DNA of 64,000 bases from Gentiana macrophylla. Its lineage: Eukaryota > Streptophyta > Magnoliopsida > Gentianales > Gentianaceae. How positions within the stretch are numbered: the stretch's first letter is position 1; each line of letters starts with the position of its first letter. A model generated the notes under the pieces. The model saw only the letters and a list, made by a program, of their open reading frames with translations, was not told the origin of the DNA and made no database searches. A program made the position numbers and the translations under genes. Below are positions 34,273-45,400 of the stretch, piece after piece. The stretch is from assembly GCA_026214975.1 (NCBI GenBank), contig CM047810.1, positions 93,450,316 through 93,514,315 of the forward strand. The letters run 5' to 3'.

Positions 34273-35640
34273 ATGAGTAGAAACACAAGATCGAGGACTT
34301 TGGCTATTGGTAATCAGACATCTGAGAGGGGTGAAACCTCTAGGGGTCGTCGCAGTTTGTCACCGCCGCCTCGCACAGCTACACCTTCACCGAGCCGGAG
34401 CGGGATCAACATCGACTCCACCACCACCTCTCCACTGTGGTTAACCATGCAGCGTCACTTTGGCCTTCTTCGTATCAACCAGTGTCGGGGCGGTTTCAAA
34501 GAGAGAGGGCGCTTGTTTATCCACCACCGGTGACACAGCACTACAAAGAGCTATCCCCGGTATGGTTTTCAAGAGCCCACAGTACCTCCGCCGTATCCTC
34601 GCAGTACCCAGTGTATCCTCCTTATCGGTGAGCATCGAGCTCCAGACTACTATCCGCAGCAGCCGCAGGTACCCCTTGGTTATCCCCCGGTCTATCAGCC
34701 TTTCAGGCCACCGGTTCAGCAGCAACAGCAGATACCTTATGGTCACCCTCCGGTTTACCCACCAGTTAGGCCGGTTGTTGAGTCAGCACCACCAGTAGAT
34801 TGGCACACTAGGCTGAGGAGAAACCATATGCAAGATTTTTATGGGAATGTGGAACATACCAAGGCTGAGGAATGGATCAGAAGTTTTGAGAAATCTTGCA
34901 GGAATATAGGCGTTCCTGAGACAGAGATGGCCCAGTTAGCGGTCGGTTTTCTTTTGGGCTCGGCCGAGGCTTGGATAGATGCGGTTGAGTAGCGGTAAGG
35001 TAGCAGATTGGGCGGCTTTTAAAGCCATGTTCTACAACGAGTACTTTCCGGCAACGGTACAAGCGGAAAAAGGCTAGCGATTTACGAAACCCCGGCAAGG
35101 TGATCAAACGAGCGGTGTCCCGATATACAAATCGGTTCAATGAGTTAGGAGATTTTATCCGGAGTTGATGCAAGTGGAAGAACGAAAAATGGCCCGTTAC
35201 AAGGGCGGTTTGGCGATGAGATTGACGCAGCATGCTAGGCTTTACTGACAAGGAACATGGCGAAGCTCGGCCGAATAAAGCTTTAGAAGTCGAGACCTTT
35301 AGAAAGAAAGTTACAGATGGGTGAACGCATTTCGGGACCCGAAGCGATGGAGAGGGCTCCGCAGCGAGCGATTCAGAGGTTTCCCACACGCAGAGCCAGT
35401 TAGACCACCGGTTGGTGCCCCATCGCCGATCAGGCCACGGCGGCTAGACCACTGGGTTGGCGCACCACCGGCGGCTAGGCCACCAGCTACCTCGAGTTGT
35501 TTCTTTTGTGGCGGCGAGGTCATTACTCGAGGAGTTGTCCACGCAGGTAGTAGCGGTGCTCAGCGAGTCGACACCTAGCAGAGCAGGTCCAAGTAAGCAG
35601 TGCGAGATGTTTGCTATGGATGCGAGGAGAGTTTGAGCAG
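34273..35640 (+). pseudogene. Gag of the Tekay-like element, frame-broken
   Basis: The ATG at 34273 opens MSRNTRSRTLAIG, then a Ser/Pro-rich stretch. A later frame (about 34796-34992) has the Gag core: AEEWIRSFEKSCRNIGVP and MAQLAVGFLLGSAEAW. A CCHC-type knuckle lies at about 35490-35545 (SSCFFCGG in one frame, its His and last Cys in another). Several frames are used in turn. Particle shell and RNA-binding role by family. Confidence 0.75.
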
Positions 35641-35734
35641 AGGATGATGTGATCTCGGTACCTTTTATGTTTGATTTTGTTCTTTTGAGTTATTTATAGC
35701 ATGCTTGGAACATGTTGTAATTTTAGTTAATCGG

Positions 35735-36065
35735 ACAAATGCATGATAGGTATGATAAGAGTAGGCAATCTAGTAGTCGAGGGCCTTATTTGATCAGGAG
35801 CTTCAACCACCTTTGTGTCCTCTAGGATTGCTAAGAAACTAGATTTACCTATGGAGCATTTGAGAGATACTATGGAGATTGTTACACCCACAGGCAAGGT
35901 AAATAAGGTGGTTAAGATGATACCTCAAGTGGATGTTCGAGTTGGACCTTATCGATTGTAAGAGTGACTTCACGGTTATGGATTTCTCAGACTTTGATGC
36001 GATTCTTGGGATAGGCGGCTATCCAAGAATTATGTTCACTTAGATTGTAGGGCCAAGAGAGTTAC
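35735..36065 (+). pseudogene. Aspartic protease of the Tekay-like element
   Basis: ALFD, followed after a one-base gap by the GAST-type active-site surroundings, then IAKKLDLPMEHLRDTMEIV and VNKVVKMIPQVDVRVGP. It lies between the zinc knuckle and RT as usual. The frame is lost inside the active-site motif. Confidence 0.7.
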
Positions 36066-36299
36066 TTTGAGTCCCGGGAAAGCGGATAAGACTTATCGAG
36101 GAACGCGTCTACAGGCCAAGCAAGAAGAGACATCCTATCATTTTATTGGTCAAGGCCATCGAGGGCATGTCGAGAAAGGATGTGAGGGCTACTTGTTGTC
36201 TGCAGTGGATGTGGAACAAGCAAAGCCTAAGTTGGAAGACACTAGAGTGGTCGAGATTATCCAGAGGTTTTTCCGGATGAGTTGCCAGGAACATGCAGG

Positions 36300-37020
36300 A
36301 CGGGGCCATTGAGTTTGAGATACTGACTAGTCGGGCGGCACTGATTGCCAAGGCACCATACTGAGGATGGCACCGGCTGAATTGAAGGAGTTGAAGGCTC
36401 AACTCAAGGAGATGTTGGAAAGGAACATCATTCACCCGATCGCTTCACCTTAGGGAGCACGATTTTGTTTGTGAAGAAGAAGGATGGCGGCATGCGGATG
36501 TGTATTGACTAGGGCTTTGAACAATCGACTATCAAGAATAAGTACCCACTACCGAGGATAGATGATCATTCAATCGATTTGCGTGGTCGGAAAGTGTTTT
36601 CAAAGATTGATTTGCGGTCAGGCTACCATCGGTTAAAAGTTAAAGTGGCGAGATATTCAAGACAAAGATTCGATACTAGATATGGACATTATGAGTTCCT
36701 TGTTATGCCTTTTGGACTCACTAATGCTCCATCCGCATTTATGGATTTGATGCAGCGTGGTCTTCATGCCTTACCTAGATAAGTTTGTGATTGTCTTCAT
36801 TGATGATATTTTGGTATACTACAGGGATGAGGCGGAGCATGAGGAACATCTACGGATTGTTTTGGAAACATTGAAGAAGGAGCGATTGTATGCAAAGTTT
36901 TCCAAGTGTGACTTCGGTTGGACCAAGTGAGCTTCTTGGGTCATGTCATTTCAGGTGATGGCATTCAGGTTGATCCGGCCAAGATTGAGGCGATTAAGAG
37001 TTGGCTACACCGACTCTGAT
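36300..37020 (+). pseudogene. Reverse transcriptase of the Tekay-like element
   Basis: Blocks in order: MAPAELKELKAQLKEMLE (36367-36420), [17 protein letters not shown] (36594-36645), [20 protein letters not shown] (36679-36740), and the catalytic [21 protein letters not shown] (36788-36848). A one-base change separates the palm from the IDD block. Both catalytic Asp are readable. Confidence 0.85.
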
Positions 37021-37059
37021 TTGAGGTCGAGGAGCTTTACGGGTTTGGTGGTTACTACA

Positions 37060-37620
37060 GAAAGTTCGTGAAGAATTTCGCAAGGATAGCTACTCCACTC
37101 ACCAGACTTACACAGAAGAACACCAAGTTTGATTGGACACCCGAGTGTGAGTTAGCATTTGAGTTGTTAAAGGACAGGTTAACTCTGACTGAGATTAAGC
37201 GTACCGAGGTGTTCGATGATTATGATGTCTACACCGACGCTTCAGGGCAGGGTCTAGGTTGTGTGTTGATGCAGGGAGGAAAGGTCATTGCCTATGCATC
37301 TAGGCAATTGAAAGTACATGAGAAGAACTATCCCACACATGACTTAGAGTTGGCAGCAAGTGGTTTCGCATTGAAAATTTGGAGGCACTATCTGTATGGA
37401 GTCAAGGCTAGAATCTTCACCGACCACAAGAGTTTAAGGTATTTCTTCACCCAGGAGAGTTTGAATATGAGGCGAGCGGAGATGGCTAGAGTTCGTGAAG
37501 GATTATGACCTAGACATTCAGTACCATCCGGGAAGGCAAATGTAGTAGCAGATGCCTTGAGTAGGAAACCAGTGGTTTTGGAGCCCAGTGTTGAGGCTAT
37601 CACCGGCAGGGGTTGATGAT
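37060..37620 (+). pseudogene. RNase H domain of the Tekay-like element
   Basis: The continuous frame 37068-37508 starts with the connection ([14 protein letters not shown]) and carries [16 protein letters not shown] with the first catalytic Asp, [10 protein letters not shown] with the conserved Glu, and [12 protein letters not shown] with the next Asp. It breaks after ARVREGL; the following block (about 37510-37570) continues in another frame. Confidence 0.85.
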
Positions 37621-37689
37621 TTGCGGTTTAGCAGATTTGATCAGATTGAGGACCGTCGGTTTGCGGCACCGTGTTTGGCTAGATCGAGT

Positions 37690-38600
37690 TGATGGATGAG
37701 ATCGAGCAAAGCGGGGACGAAGACGCAGATTTTGGTTGACTTGAAAGAGGTTGCAAGAGAGAAGCCTACGATCGGCTATGTTGGTTGGATCAGTGGAAAT
37801 CTGTGGTATCAGGATCGTCTCTGTGTGCCTAATGTTGGAGATTTGAGACAGAGAGTTATGGAAGAGGCACACAAGATTGCTTTTGCAGTGCATCCGGGTT
37901 CTACCAAGATGTACAGGGATTTGAAAGAAAGATTTTGGTGGCCCTCAATGAAGCTAGAGATTGCTAAGTTTGTTTCTGAGTGTGACGTCTGTCAGAGAGT
38001 GAAAGCTGAACATAGGAAGCCAGGCGGGATGCTTAAGTCATTAGATATCCCAGAATGGAAATGGGAAAAGATCACCATGGACTTTATTTCAGGTTTACCT
38101 AAGACGAAGGGTGGACATGATTCTATTTGGGTGATCGTTGATAGATTAACCAAGTCGGCTCATTTCTTGCCTTTCAAGATGAATATGCCCTTGGCAAGGA
38201 TGACGGAACTATATATGGACAATATAGTGAAGCTTCATGAGTTCAGTCTCCATTGTTTTCGATCGGGATTCGAGGTTCGTCTATCGGTTTTGGCAGAGCT
38301 TACAGGAGGCTTTTGGTACCGGTTGGATTTGAGTCTGACGTTCCATCCTCAGGACAGATGGTCGGGCCTGAGAGGACTATCCAGACACTTGAGGATATGC
38401 TTAGAGCATGTGTCTTGGAGGTAGGCGGATCTTGGGTAGATTATCTACCGATTCTGCGAGTTTGCTTACAACAACAGTTATCACGCGAGCATAGGCATGC
38501 CACCGTTTGAAGCTTTGTATGGTAGAAGATGCGGGGCGCGCTTTGTTTTGGGGCGATGTTGGGAGAAAGCACCATCGGGCCGAGTTAGTTGAGCAAGCCA
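37690..38600 (+). pseudogene. Integrase of the Tekay-like element
   Basis: HHCC zinc site: His in EEAHKI, His in VHPGSTKM, Cys pair in CDVCQRVK (37861-38000). Core: WEKITMDFISGLPKTKGGHD with the first catalytic Asp, IVDRLTKSAHFLPF, then a DRDSRF-like second Asp readable after a frame change at about 38240, and a scrambled third block around 38345-38380. It would insert element DNA into the genome. Broken as assembled. Confidence 0.85.
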
Positions 38601-39154
38601 AAGAGAGGGTTCAGTTAGTGAAGAAAAATCTGCAGATAGCTCAAGACAGGCAGAAAAGTTGGGCAGATGTCAGACGGAGACCGCTTGAGTTTGAGGTTGG
38701 TGATCGTGTTTACTTGAAGGCATCACCAATGAGAGGAGTAAAGCGTTTTGGTCAGAAAGGAAAGTTGAGCCCGAGGTATGTTGGACCTTTTGAAATTCTG
38801 GAGAGGATTGGACCTTTAGCCTATAGACTTCAGTTGCCAGAGTCTATGTCCAGAGTTCACAACGTCTTCCATGTTTCGATGTTGAAGAAGTGTTTGACGA
38901 AGACAGAGGTTGAGTCTACAGTGGATCCAGAGATACTTCAGGACAACCTCGCTTATGATGAAAAGCCGATTAAGATTCTGAACAGGAAGGAAAAGATGAT
39001 TAAGAGGAAGATGGTTCAGTTGGTTCTTGTTCAGTGGAGCAATCATACACCTGAGGAAGCAACTTGGGAAGTTGAAGGTGATATGATCAACGAATTTCCG
39101 GAGTTTTGGGATTTACCAGGTACGTTCGAGTTTCGAGGACGAAACTCCACTTAA
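38600..39154 (+). pseudogene. Integrase C-terminus with chromodomain-like end
   Basis: A frame of 215 codons (38507-39154) with FEVGDRVYLKASPMRG, LSPRYVGPFEILERIGP and VHNVFHVSMLKKC, then a chromodomain-like tail (LVQWSNHTPEEATWEVE, EFPEFWDL). Such domains of chromoviruses are thought to steer integration toward particular chromatin. The stop at 39154 is nine bases before the LTR. Confidence 0.85.
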
Positions 39155-39162
39155 GGGGAGAA
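39151..39162 (+). other. Polypurine tract of the Tekay-like element
   Basis: TTAAGGGGAGAA directly precedes the 3' LTR at 39163 and overlaps the stop codon of the polyprotein. Confidence 0.85.
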
Positions 39163-40950
39163 TGTAATATTCGATTTTCATAAAAGGCCAGACGTGTCAT
39201 TTTACGAAAGCGTAATTAATATTCTTTTTCCTTTTCGTTGGAATTAAATCCTTAGAATTGTAGCAGTTTCGGTTTAATGGTTGTTTGAGGGTATTTAGGG
39301 TAAATTCGGGTTTAAATGATAATTAGGTTGTAGTATATAAGCGGAAATATACCAAAACCTAATCATCATTTCTTAAAACTCTGAATTTTGGAGCGACCGC
39401 ACTCCTCTCCTCCGGTAAGAGAAATCATTGCTTTTGGGCATTGGAATCGTCAAATTTTTCGATCCTTGATATCTCCTCGTTTCTCTTCCGTTTCAGATCG
39501 TAGCATACCGTTGGAATCCTCGTGACGAGAGCTTCGCGATCGGTACCAGGATCAGCGATTAGTTACGAGCATTTAGGCGAGATAAGGTAAGGAGAAACTC
39601 CTACGTTTTCGATTTTGAATATGCAATGGTCGTGTTGTTTTCCTTATTTGTTTTAGTGATTTAATTGGCGTTAAATTGATGTCTATGATATGGTTGATGT
39701 TTGGTATGGTTGGTAGATTATTTAGATGGATTTTGGTTAAGAAAGATTGGGTTTTTGGTTTGAAAAATGGATGAAAAGCGATGAAGGATCGAAATTAGTT
39801 TTGGAAAATTTCCGGGACAAAGCAGCGTCGGATCTTTGACGAAAGCGTCCGGGACCTTGAACGCACGTTTGGTCCTCTGGACGGGCGTTCACCAGGATTC
39901 ACCTTGGACGAAGCGTCGGATTTTCGAGCAGCGTCCGAACCTTTGAGCGGGCGTTTGGTCATTCGAGACGAAGCGTTCACCTGGAGTGGTTTTCCGGCTT
40001 TGTTCAAATTGGCTCTTGATCATGATGAGTGGTGTCGGTGAGGATGTGTTATCTAAATGAACTAGGATGGTTAGTTAATCACCTAATACTACACAACTTG
40101 CTAGATAAAAGATTAAACACCATGTGGTCTTGGGTAGATCACGAAGATCTATAGCGTGATGTGTGAGCAGACGGTCAAAGTGAGTGTCCTATCGGCTGCG
40201 CAGCCTATAGGCATCGCCGTATGTTCATACTATCGGAACCGGTTATTGTATCCTCGAAGATTTGATGACGTTCCGGGTTATTGTATCTGAAGATTTCAAT
40301 ATGTCACGTTCCACCTTGATAGCATGTTGTAACAAAGATAAGCTAAGTAGTTACTGATTTAGGCATATTGGGAGATGTAACCTTTACGCGTAGAATCAGT
40401 CTGCATCTTGCCTTTTAATAGAAACTTGATAATAAATCTTATATATATTCTAAGCTTAAGCGTCACTTCTCTTCCTTCTGCGAGTATTATATACTTACCC
40501 CTTGTGCATGTTTTTGTTATATGTGCTTGGGGTGAGAAAGCGAGAAACGAGAGTCTGAGTATTTCGAGGAGTATGTCTCGAGGAGGATCTCTGAATTTGA
40601 TATTTCATTCTTCGCACTTTTGTTTACATTTGAATTGTTGCACTATTTTTATATACTTTGTTCATAGCACTTTGGGATGACGTGTGATCATCTTTATTTC
40701 TTATTTCATAGTATTTCGTTTGGACTTTCGAGGATTTGAGTTGTATTGTTTTGATACACTTTCGACTTTTAGTACCTTTTAAGTATTCTAGTATCTTTAT
40801 GGATATTCATTACCCGAGCATTAAATTCTGGCGCTTTGATTGTATTGATTGTGAAGGCTTACATATATAAATGAATTAAATTTTATTTATATATGTGCGA
40901 ACGTCGTATATTTCGGATAAGGGCTCGGTATCCGGGAACGGGGCGTTACA
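39163..40950 (+). repeat. 3' LTR of the Tekay-like element
   Basis: 1788 bp, TGTAATATTCGATT...GGGCGTTACA, followed by TSD ATCAT. Partner of 32393-34170. Confidence 0.93.
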
Positions 40951-42444
40951 ATCATAAATTACTTCTAAATGCCTCATCATACATTTAATCATACCATACA
41001 TGAATTGAATTCAAACTCAACAATAAAATAACATACTATTGAACATGAAACATGACAATCTCTAAATTATACATGAATTTTGAATTTTACATGAACATGA
41101 GAAACCATAAACCCTAGGCTATTAATTACATATTACTAATGTTCATACATATCCATTCGAATTATAAGATTCATACATATCATTTCGATTTCTAAAAGCA
41201 CTTCATCATACATACATATAATCATACAATATATGAATTTGAATCTAAACCTTAAACCCTATAACACCGTTGAATCCCAATCGAACAAATAACATGATAT
41301 TCATGGTGACATAAACCGTAAAAATCCTGTCACAATCAAATAACAAAATTTAATAGGATTAGCCCATTAATTCGAATCAAATAACAAAATCAAATAGGAT
41401 ATGAATTCAAATCATATGTATGATTACCCAACAAAATCAAATAACAAAAATAATAACGAAATCAAAAACGGAATTGGAAGAGACTGTAAAAAATAAAAAA
41501 TCATAAACACTCGCATTAGGTCTTACAAGCTCACGAGAAGGCGAAGGATTAGCCATTGAAATCGTCGAATTTGCTCGAGAAATGGAAGGAGTGAAATGCT
41601 CAGTAAATCGTCCAAATTCGGTTTTGTTTCTGACGTTTTTGAAGGATTAGTTGAAGCGGCTATGAAATGGTTTGAAATGAGAAGAAGTCACGATAAGGGT
41701 TTGAAAATGGGCGTTTCCGTCAAAATGGATGTATCCGTCGAATTTGAGCAGTGCGTCCTGTTTGGACGGAGAGATCAAGTGATACCGTCAAATTGGGACG
41801 GTTTTAGTGTTTTGGACAAAATGGGCCGAAACCGCCGTCAAAGTCGGACTTGACCGTCAAAATGGGCGGAATTCGTCCAATTCGGACAGTTCGTCATTCT
41901 ACATTGAGGACGGTTTTAAATCATATTGCCCATTCAATTTATTGGGACGAAATGCATCCAAATTTGAAGGATTTTAACTGTATTTAGACGATTTCCTCTA
42001 AATTTGGACGTAAAACCTGAAAAAAAATGTAATCTGTTAAAGTGCCTGATTTTCCAATTTCGCTTTATCATTCCCTCAAAAAGTAAGGAAAATGAATCCG
42101 CATGCAATACACGTGTGTCACTGAAAGTTGCTACCGACCCCAACAACATGATACATCATCACCTGACGGCATTTTCCGAGCTTCCCACATCACTCTCCGC
42201 CACACCTCGTTGTCTCCGCCACCACCAGGCGGCTGCAGCACTGTTCATTTCACCAATTAACTGCTTTACTCCCTTACAAAATTCAGTTACTACCTCCCAT
42301 TTCTTTGCCCTTCATCGTCAATTTATCTATCCTCCACTAAGCTAAAAGCTCATCGGAGATCGGAATCTTCCAATAACCAGCCAGCCGTCAGGACTCTCAG
42401 TCTCCGCCGCTGCGTCTTCTCAACGTTATAATAAGAAAGACAAT
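40951..42444. other. Intergenic DNA upstream of the pyruvate kinase gene
   Basis: The first 650 bp are A-rich with repeated CATACAT/GAATTTGAA words. 41697-41900 is an inverted relative of the CCGTCC tandem repeat at 6181-6480. The last 400 bp should hold the promoter and 5' untranslated region of the gene at 42445. The frames 41596-41853 and 42004-42345 resemble nothing I know. Confidence 0.55.
42109..42116 (+). promoter_or_regulatory. G-box-like element
   Basis: ACACGTGT contains the CACGTG core bound by plant bZIP and bHLH factors. It stands about 330 bp upstream of the pyruvate kinase ATG. A single short match, so only suggestive. Confidence 0.3.
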
Positions 42445-45400
42445 AATGTCGCTGTCACTCAACTGTTTCATTTCCACCTCATCCCAAGCATCCCCGTTTT
42501 CTTACCGCTCTCGAAACCTTCATTTTCCTTCTCCGGCCGCGGCGGCACCACATACCGGTCGACAATCACATTCCGACCGGCCGGTGTAAGCCTCGTCAGA
42601 GCATCCTCTACTTCTTCTAATTCGGATGCTACTTCAGCGTCTGACAATAACGGGTCGGGAGGGATATTATCAGCTTTGCCGCAGGATAATGGGAGTTATG
42701 GTGGTGGTGGTGGGGGGGTTGCATTTGCTGGATCAGCAGATATGAACTCGATTGAGGTCGATTCGGTGACTGAGGCGGAATTGAAGGAAAATGGCTTTAG
42801 GAGTACGAGGAGGACGAAGCTGGTTTGCACGATTGGACCCGCATCGTGTGGGTCGGAGCAGCTGGAGGCTTTGGCTGTTGGAGGAATGAATGTTGCCAGG
42901 ATAAATATGTGTCATGGGACACGTGAGTGGCATCGTAGGGTGATTGAGAGGGTTCGGAAGTTGAATGAGGAGAAAGGATTTGCGGTGGCTGTTATGATGG
43001 ATACTGAAGGCAGTGAGATTCACATGGGGGATCTTGGTGGCGCTCCATCTGCAAGAGCTGAGGTATTTCCATTGGAGCCTGGAATGTTTAAACATGTCTT
43101 TCATTTTATGCTTAGGAAATATATAGCCCAAGTACTGTATTTCATTCCTACTTTACAAGTACTACTTGTTAAAATTGGTGATTATGTGGTTTGTATATGC
43201 TCCCTCCTTTGTATCAACACATAGTTTGAGTTCAGTTAAATTAGATTTGAAACTGTTGGGTTTTGCATGTGGATCAAATTATTTGGCCATTCTGCAAGTG
43301 GGTTTTGTTTTGGATATAGAAGGAATAAGGTACTTCACTCCCATCTGATAACAACAAAAACTGAGATAGATGTAGATAGCTGTAGTTCACATGTGCAAAT
43401 CTTGTAGGCAGACAGCTCTTCTTATTTGATGATCTAATGAAGCATTTGATTTGTTAAAATCTTTGAAACTCTATATTTGTGGAGGGTGACTTGTCTTGTT
43501 CACTAGTTTTAGTTATTGAGTTTACTTTTATATCACATAAGCAAACAGTGAATTTTGTTCAGTCTTTGGGAATCCCAATAGCAAACAGTGCTATTGGGAT
43601 GGGACTGAATTTATAGTCATTCCACTCTCATCCTCTTCTAGTAATATTGTCCAACTTACATAGCATCTGGATCGCCAATTCTACAAACAAGGTAAACTGC
43701 AATATCCTCCATTGTGCCCCTAATTTGACATGGTTCCTTTGGTTTATTCAGATTTTGGGCCTTGTGTTCTGATGCTTATCCGCATCATTGATAACTGGAT
43801 TTGGTGCAGTTGAGAGTTCTTGAAGCCATGTGAAATCCCCAACATTTAAAGATACAGTGAAACGATTTTGTTGTTTCAACTGTCTAGGAATGATAGATTT
43901 TGTAAAGTTAAAGAATAACGATACAAGAAAGAACAAAGAAATCTTCAATTATAAAACAAAATCATTTTTTCATTCGTCATATTTGTCCAGGTATTTCAAA
44001 ATCTCTATTAGTAAACCCCCCTCTTGTTCGGTCTTCATCTCTCTCTCTGTTCAACTGTAGCTTCATCTTATCTTGCGCTCTAAATCTATCCTCTTAATAA
44101 ACTATTTCGGTGTGCGATGGTAAGTGTGGTTGATGGCAGAGTTGTGGTAGAGTCGTCACAGGGGATGATGGAATTTCGGAGTGGTTGTGGTAGAGTCGTG
44201 GTAGAGTCGTCGCAGGGGATGATGGAATTTCGGAATGGTTGTTAGATGATTCCAATTATCAGCAATAGACCCCGGCAATTTCTGTGTTAGGTTTGCTCGG
44301 TGGTGGTGCAAAGACTTCTTTCTGAAGTAGAAGGAAGAGGGGGATATCAAATGGAGGAAAAGGAATCTAGTGTGTCTTGTTGGTGTGTTTGTCATTTTGT
44401 GCACACTTGGTCCTTTCTTATGGAAAAGTTAACTGAACTTTTGGGGTTTGTTTGATATAGATGTATAATTTACATCTCTTTGTATGGACCAGCAGTTGTC
44501 AAATCAGACAATTCCAAATACTTATTTCTGGGAAGCACCTTAATTTTTCAGTCTAACTCTAGATAGAGTTTTGTGCGTAATTTGGTGATCTTTTGTCCTT
44601 TTTTTGGGGTGGGGGTGAGGGGAGGGTGTGAAGGATTTCAAATTGTGTATTCACTTAATTCATTTTATGTGATTGCAATGGGATGTAAAGAGAGATTTAG
44701 TTACACATGCCACCACCGGTCGCAGACCTTTCAGTTGTGTTATTCATATTTATTACATATGTTATTTGGTCTGCGTACTGTTGTTGAAATATTTCTTTAT
44801 GTTAAACAAACTCCTTTAACTTAATGAAGAGCAACACACTTTCTTAAAAATAACATCGAAAATTTTCTGTAAAAGATTTGTTGGGAATAATTGATACAAC
44901 TTGTTCATTTACACCCATGACCTACTTCACCAATCATGAGATTATATTTCTACTTTGCAGGATGGAGAAATATGGACTTTCAGTGTTCGATCCTTTGATT
45001 CAGCTCTTCCTGAGCACACTGTAACCGTGAACTACGATGGCTTTGCTGAAGGTCACATATATAAGATTATTTTAATGTTTTATTCTTTCAGGTCAGATGT
45101 ATAAGATTATCTTAACGTTTTATTCCCTGCGCGTATGTGGAAAACTACTCTTGTTTAGCTTATGGTAATTAACAAGTGTCATCTTGTTTAATTGGCAGAT
45201 GTCAAAGTTGGGGATGAACTCATTGTAGACGGCGGAATGGCAAGATTTGAGGTAGTTGAGAAAATTGGTCCGGATGTCAAGTGCCTATGTACAGATTCTG
45301 GACTTCTACTACCTCGGGCTAATCTAACTCTTTGGCGCAATGGAAGCTTAGTGCGGGAGCGTAATGCAATGCTGCCCACAATTTAAGTCAAAGGTTTGCA

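Larger units (their letters stand above)
32393..40950 (+). mobile_element. Full-length chromovirus (Tekay/Del-like) Ty3/gypsy retrotransposon, TSD ATCAT
   Basis: LTRs 32393-34170 and 39163-40950 (TGTAATATTC...GGGCGTTACA) flank gag, protease, RT, RNase H, integrase and a chromodomain-like end, all on the plus strand. ATCAT precedes the left LTR (32388-32392) and follows the right one (40951-40955). PBS and purine tract are in place. The chromodomain after integrase and the long LTRs suggest the Tekay/Del lineage. Structure is complete, but the coding region is broken by many small frame changes. Confidence 0.95.

Noticed and set aside
42733..43131. 132-codon minus-strand frame
   Set aside because: It is the antisense shadow of exon 1 of the pyruvate kinase gene.
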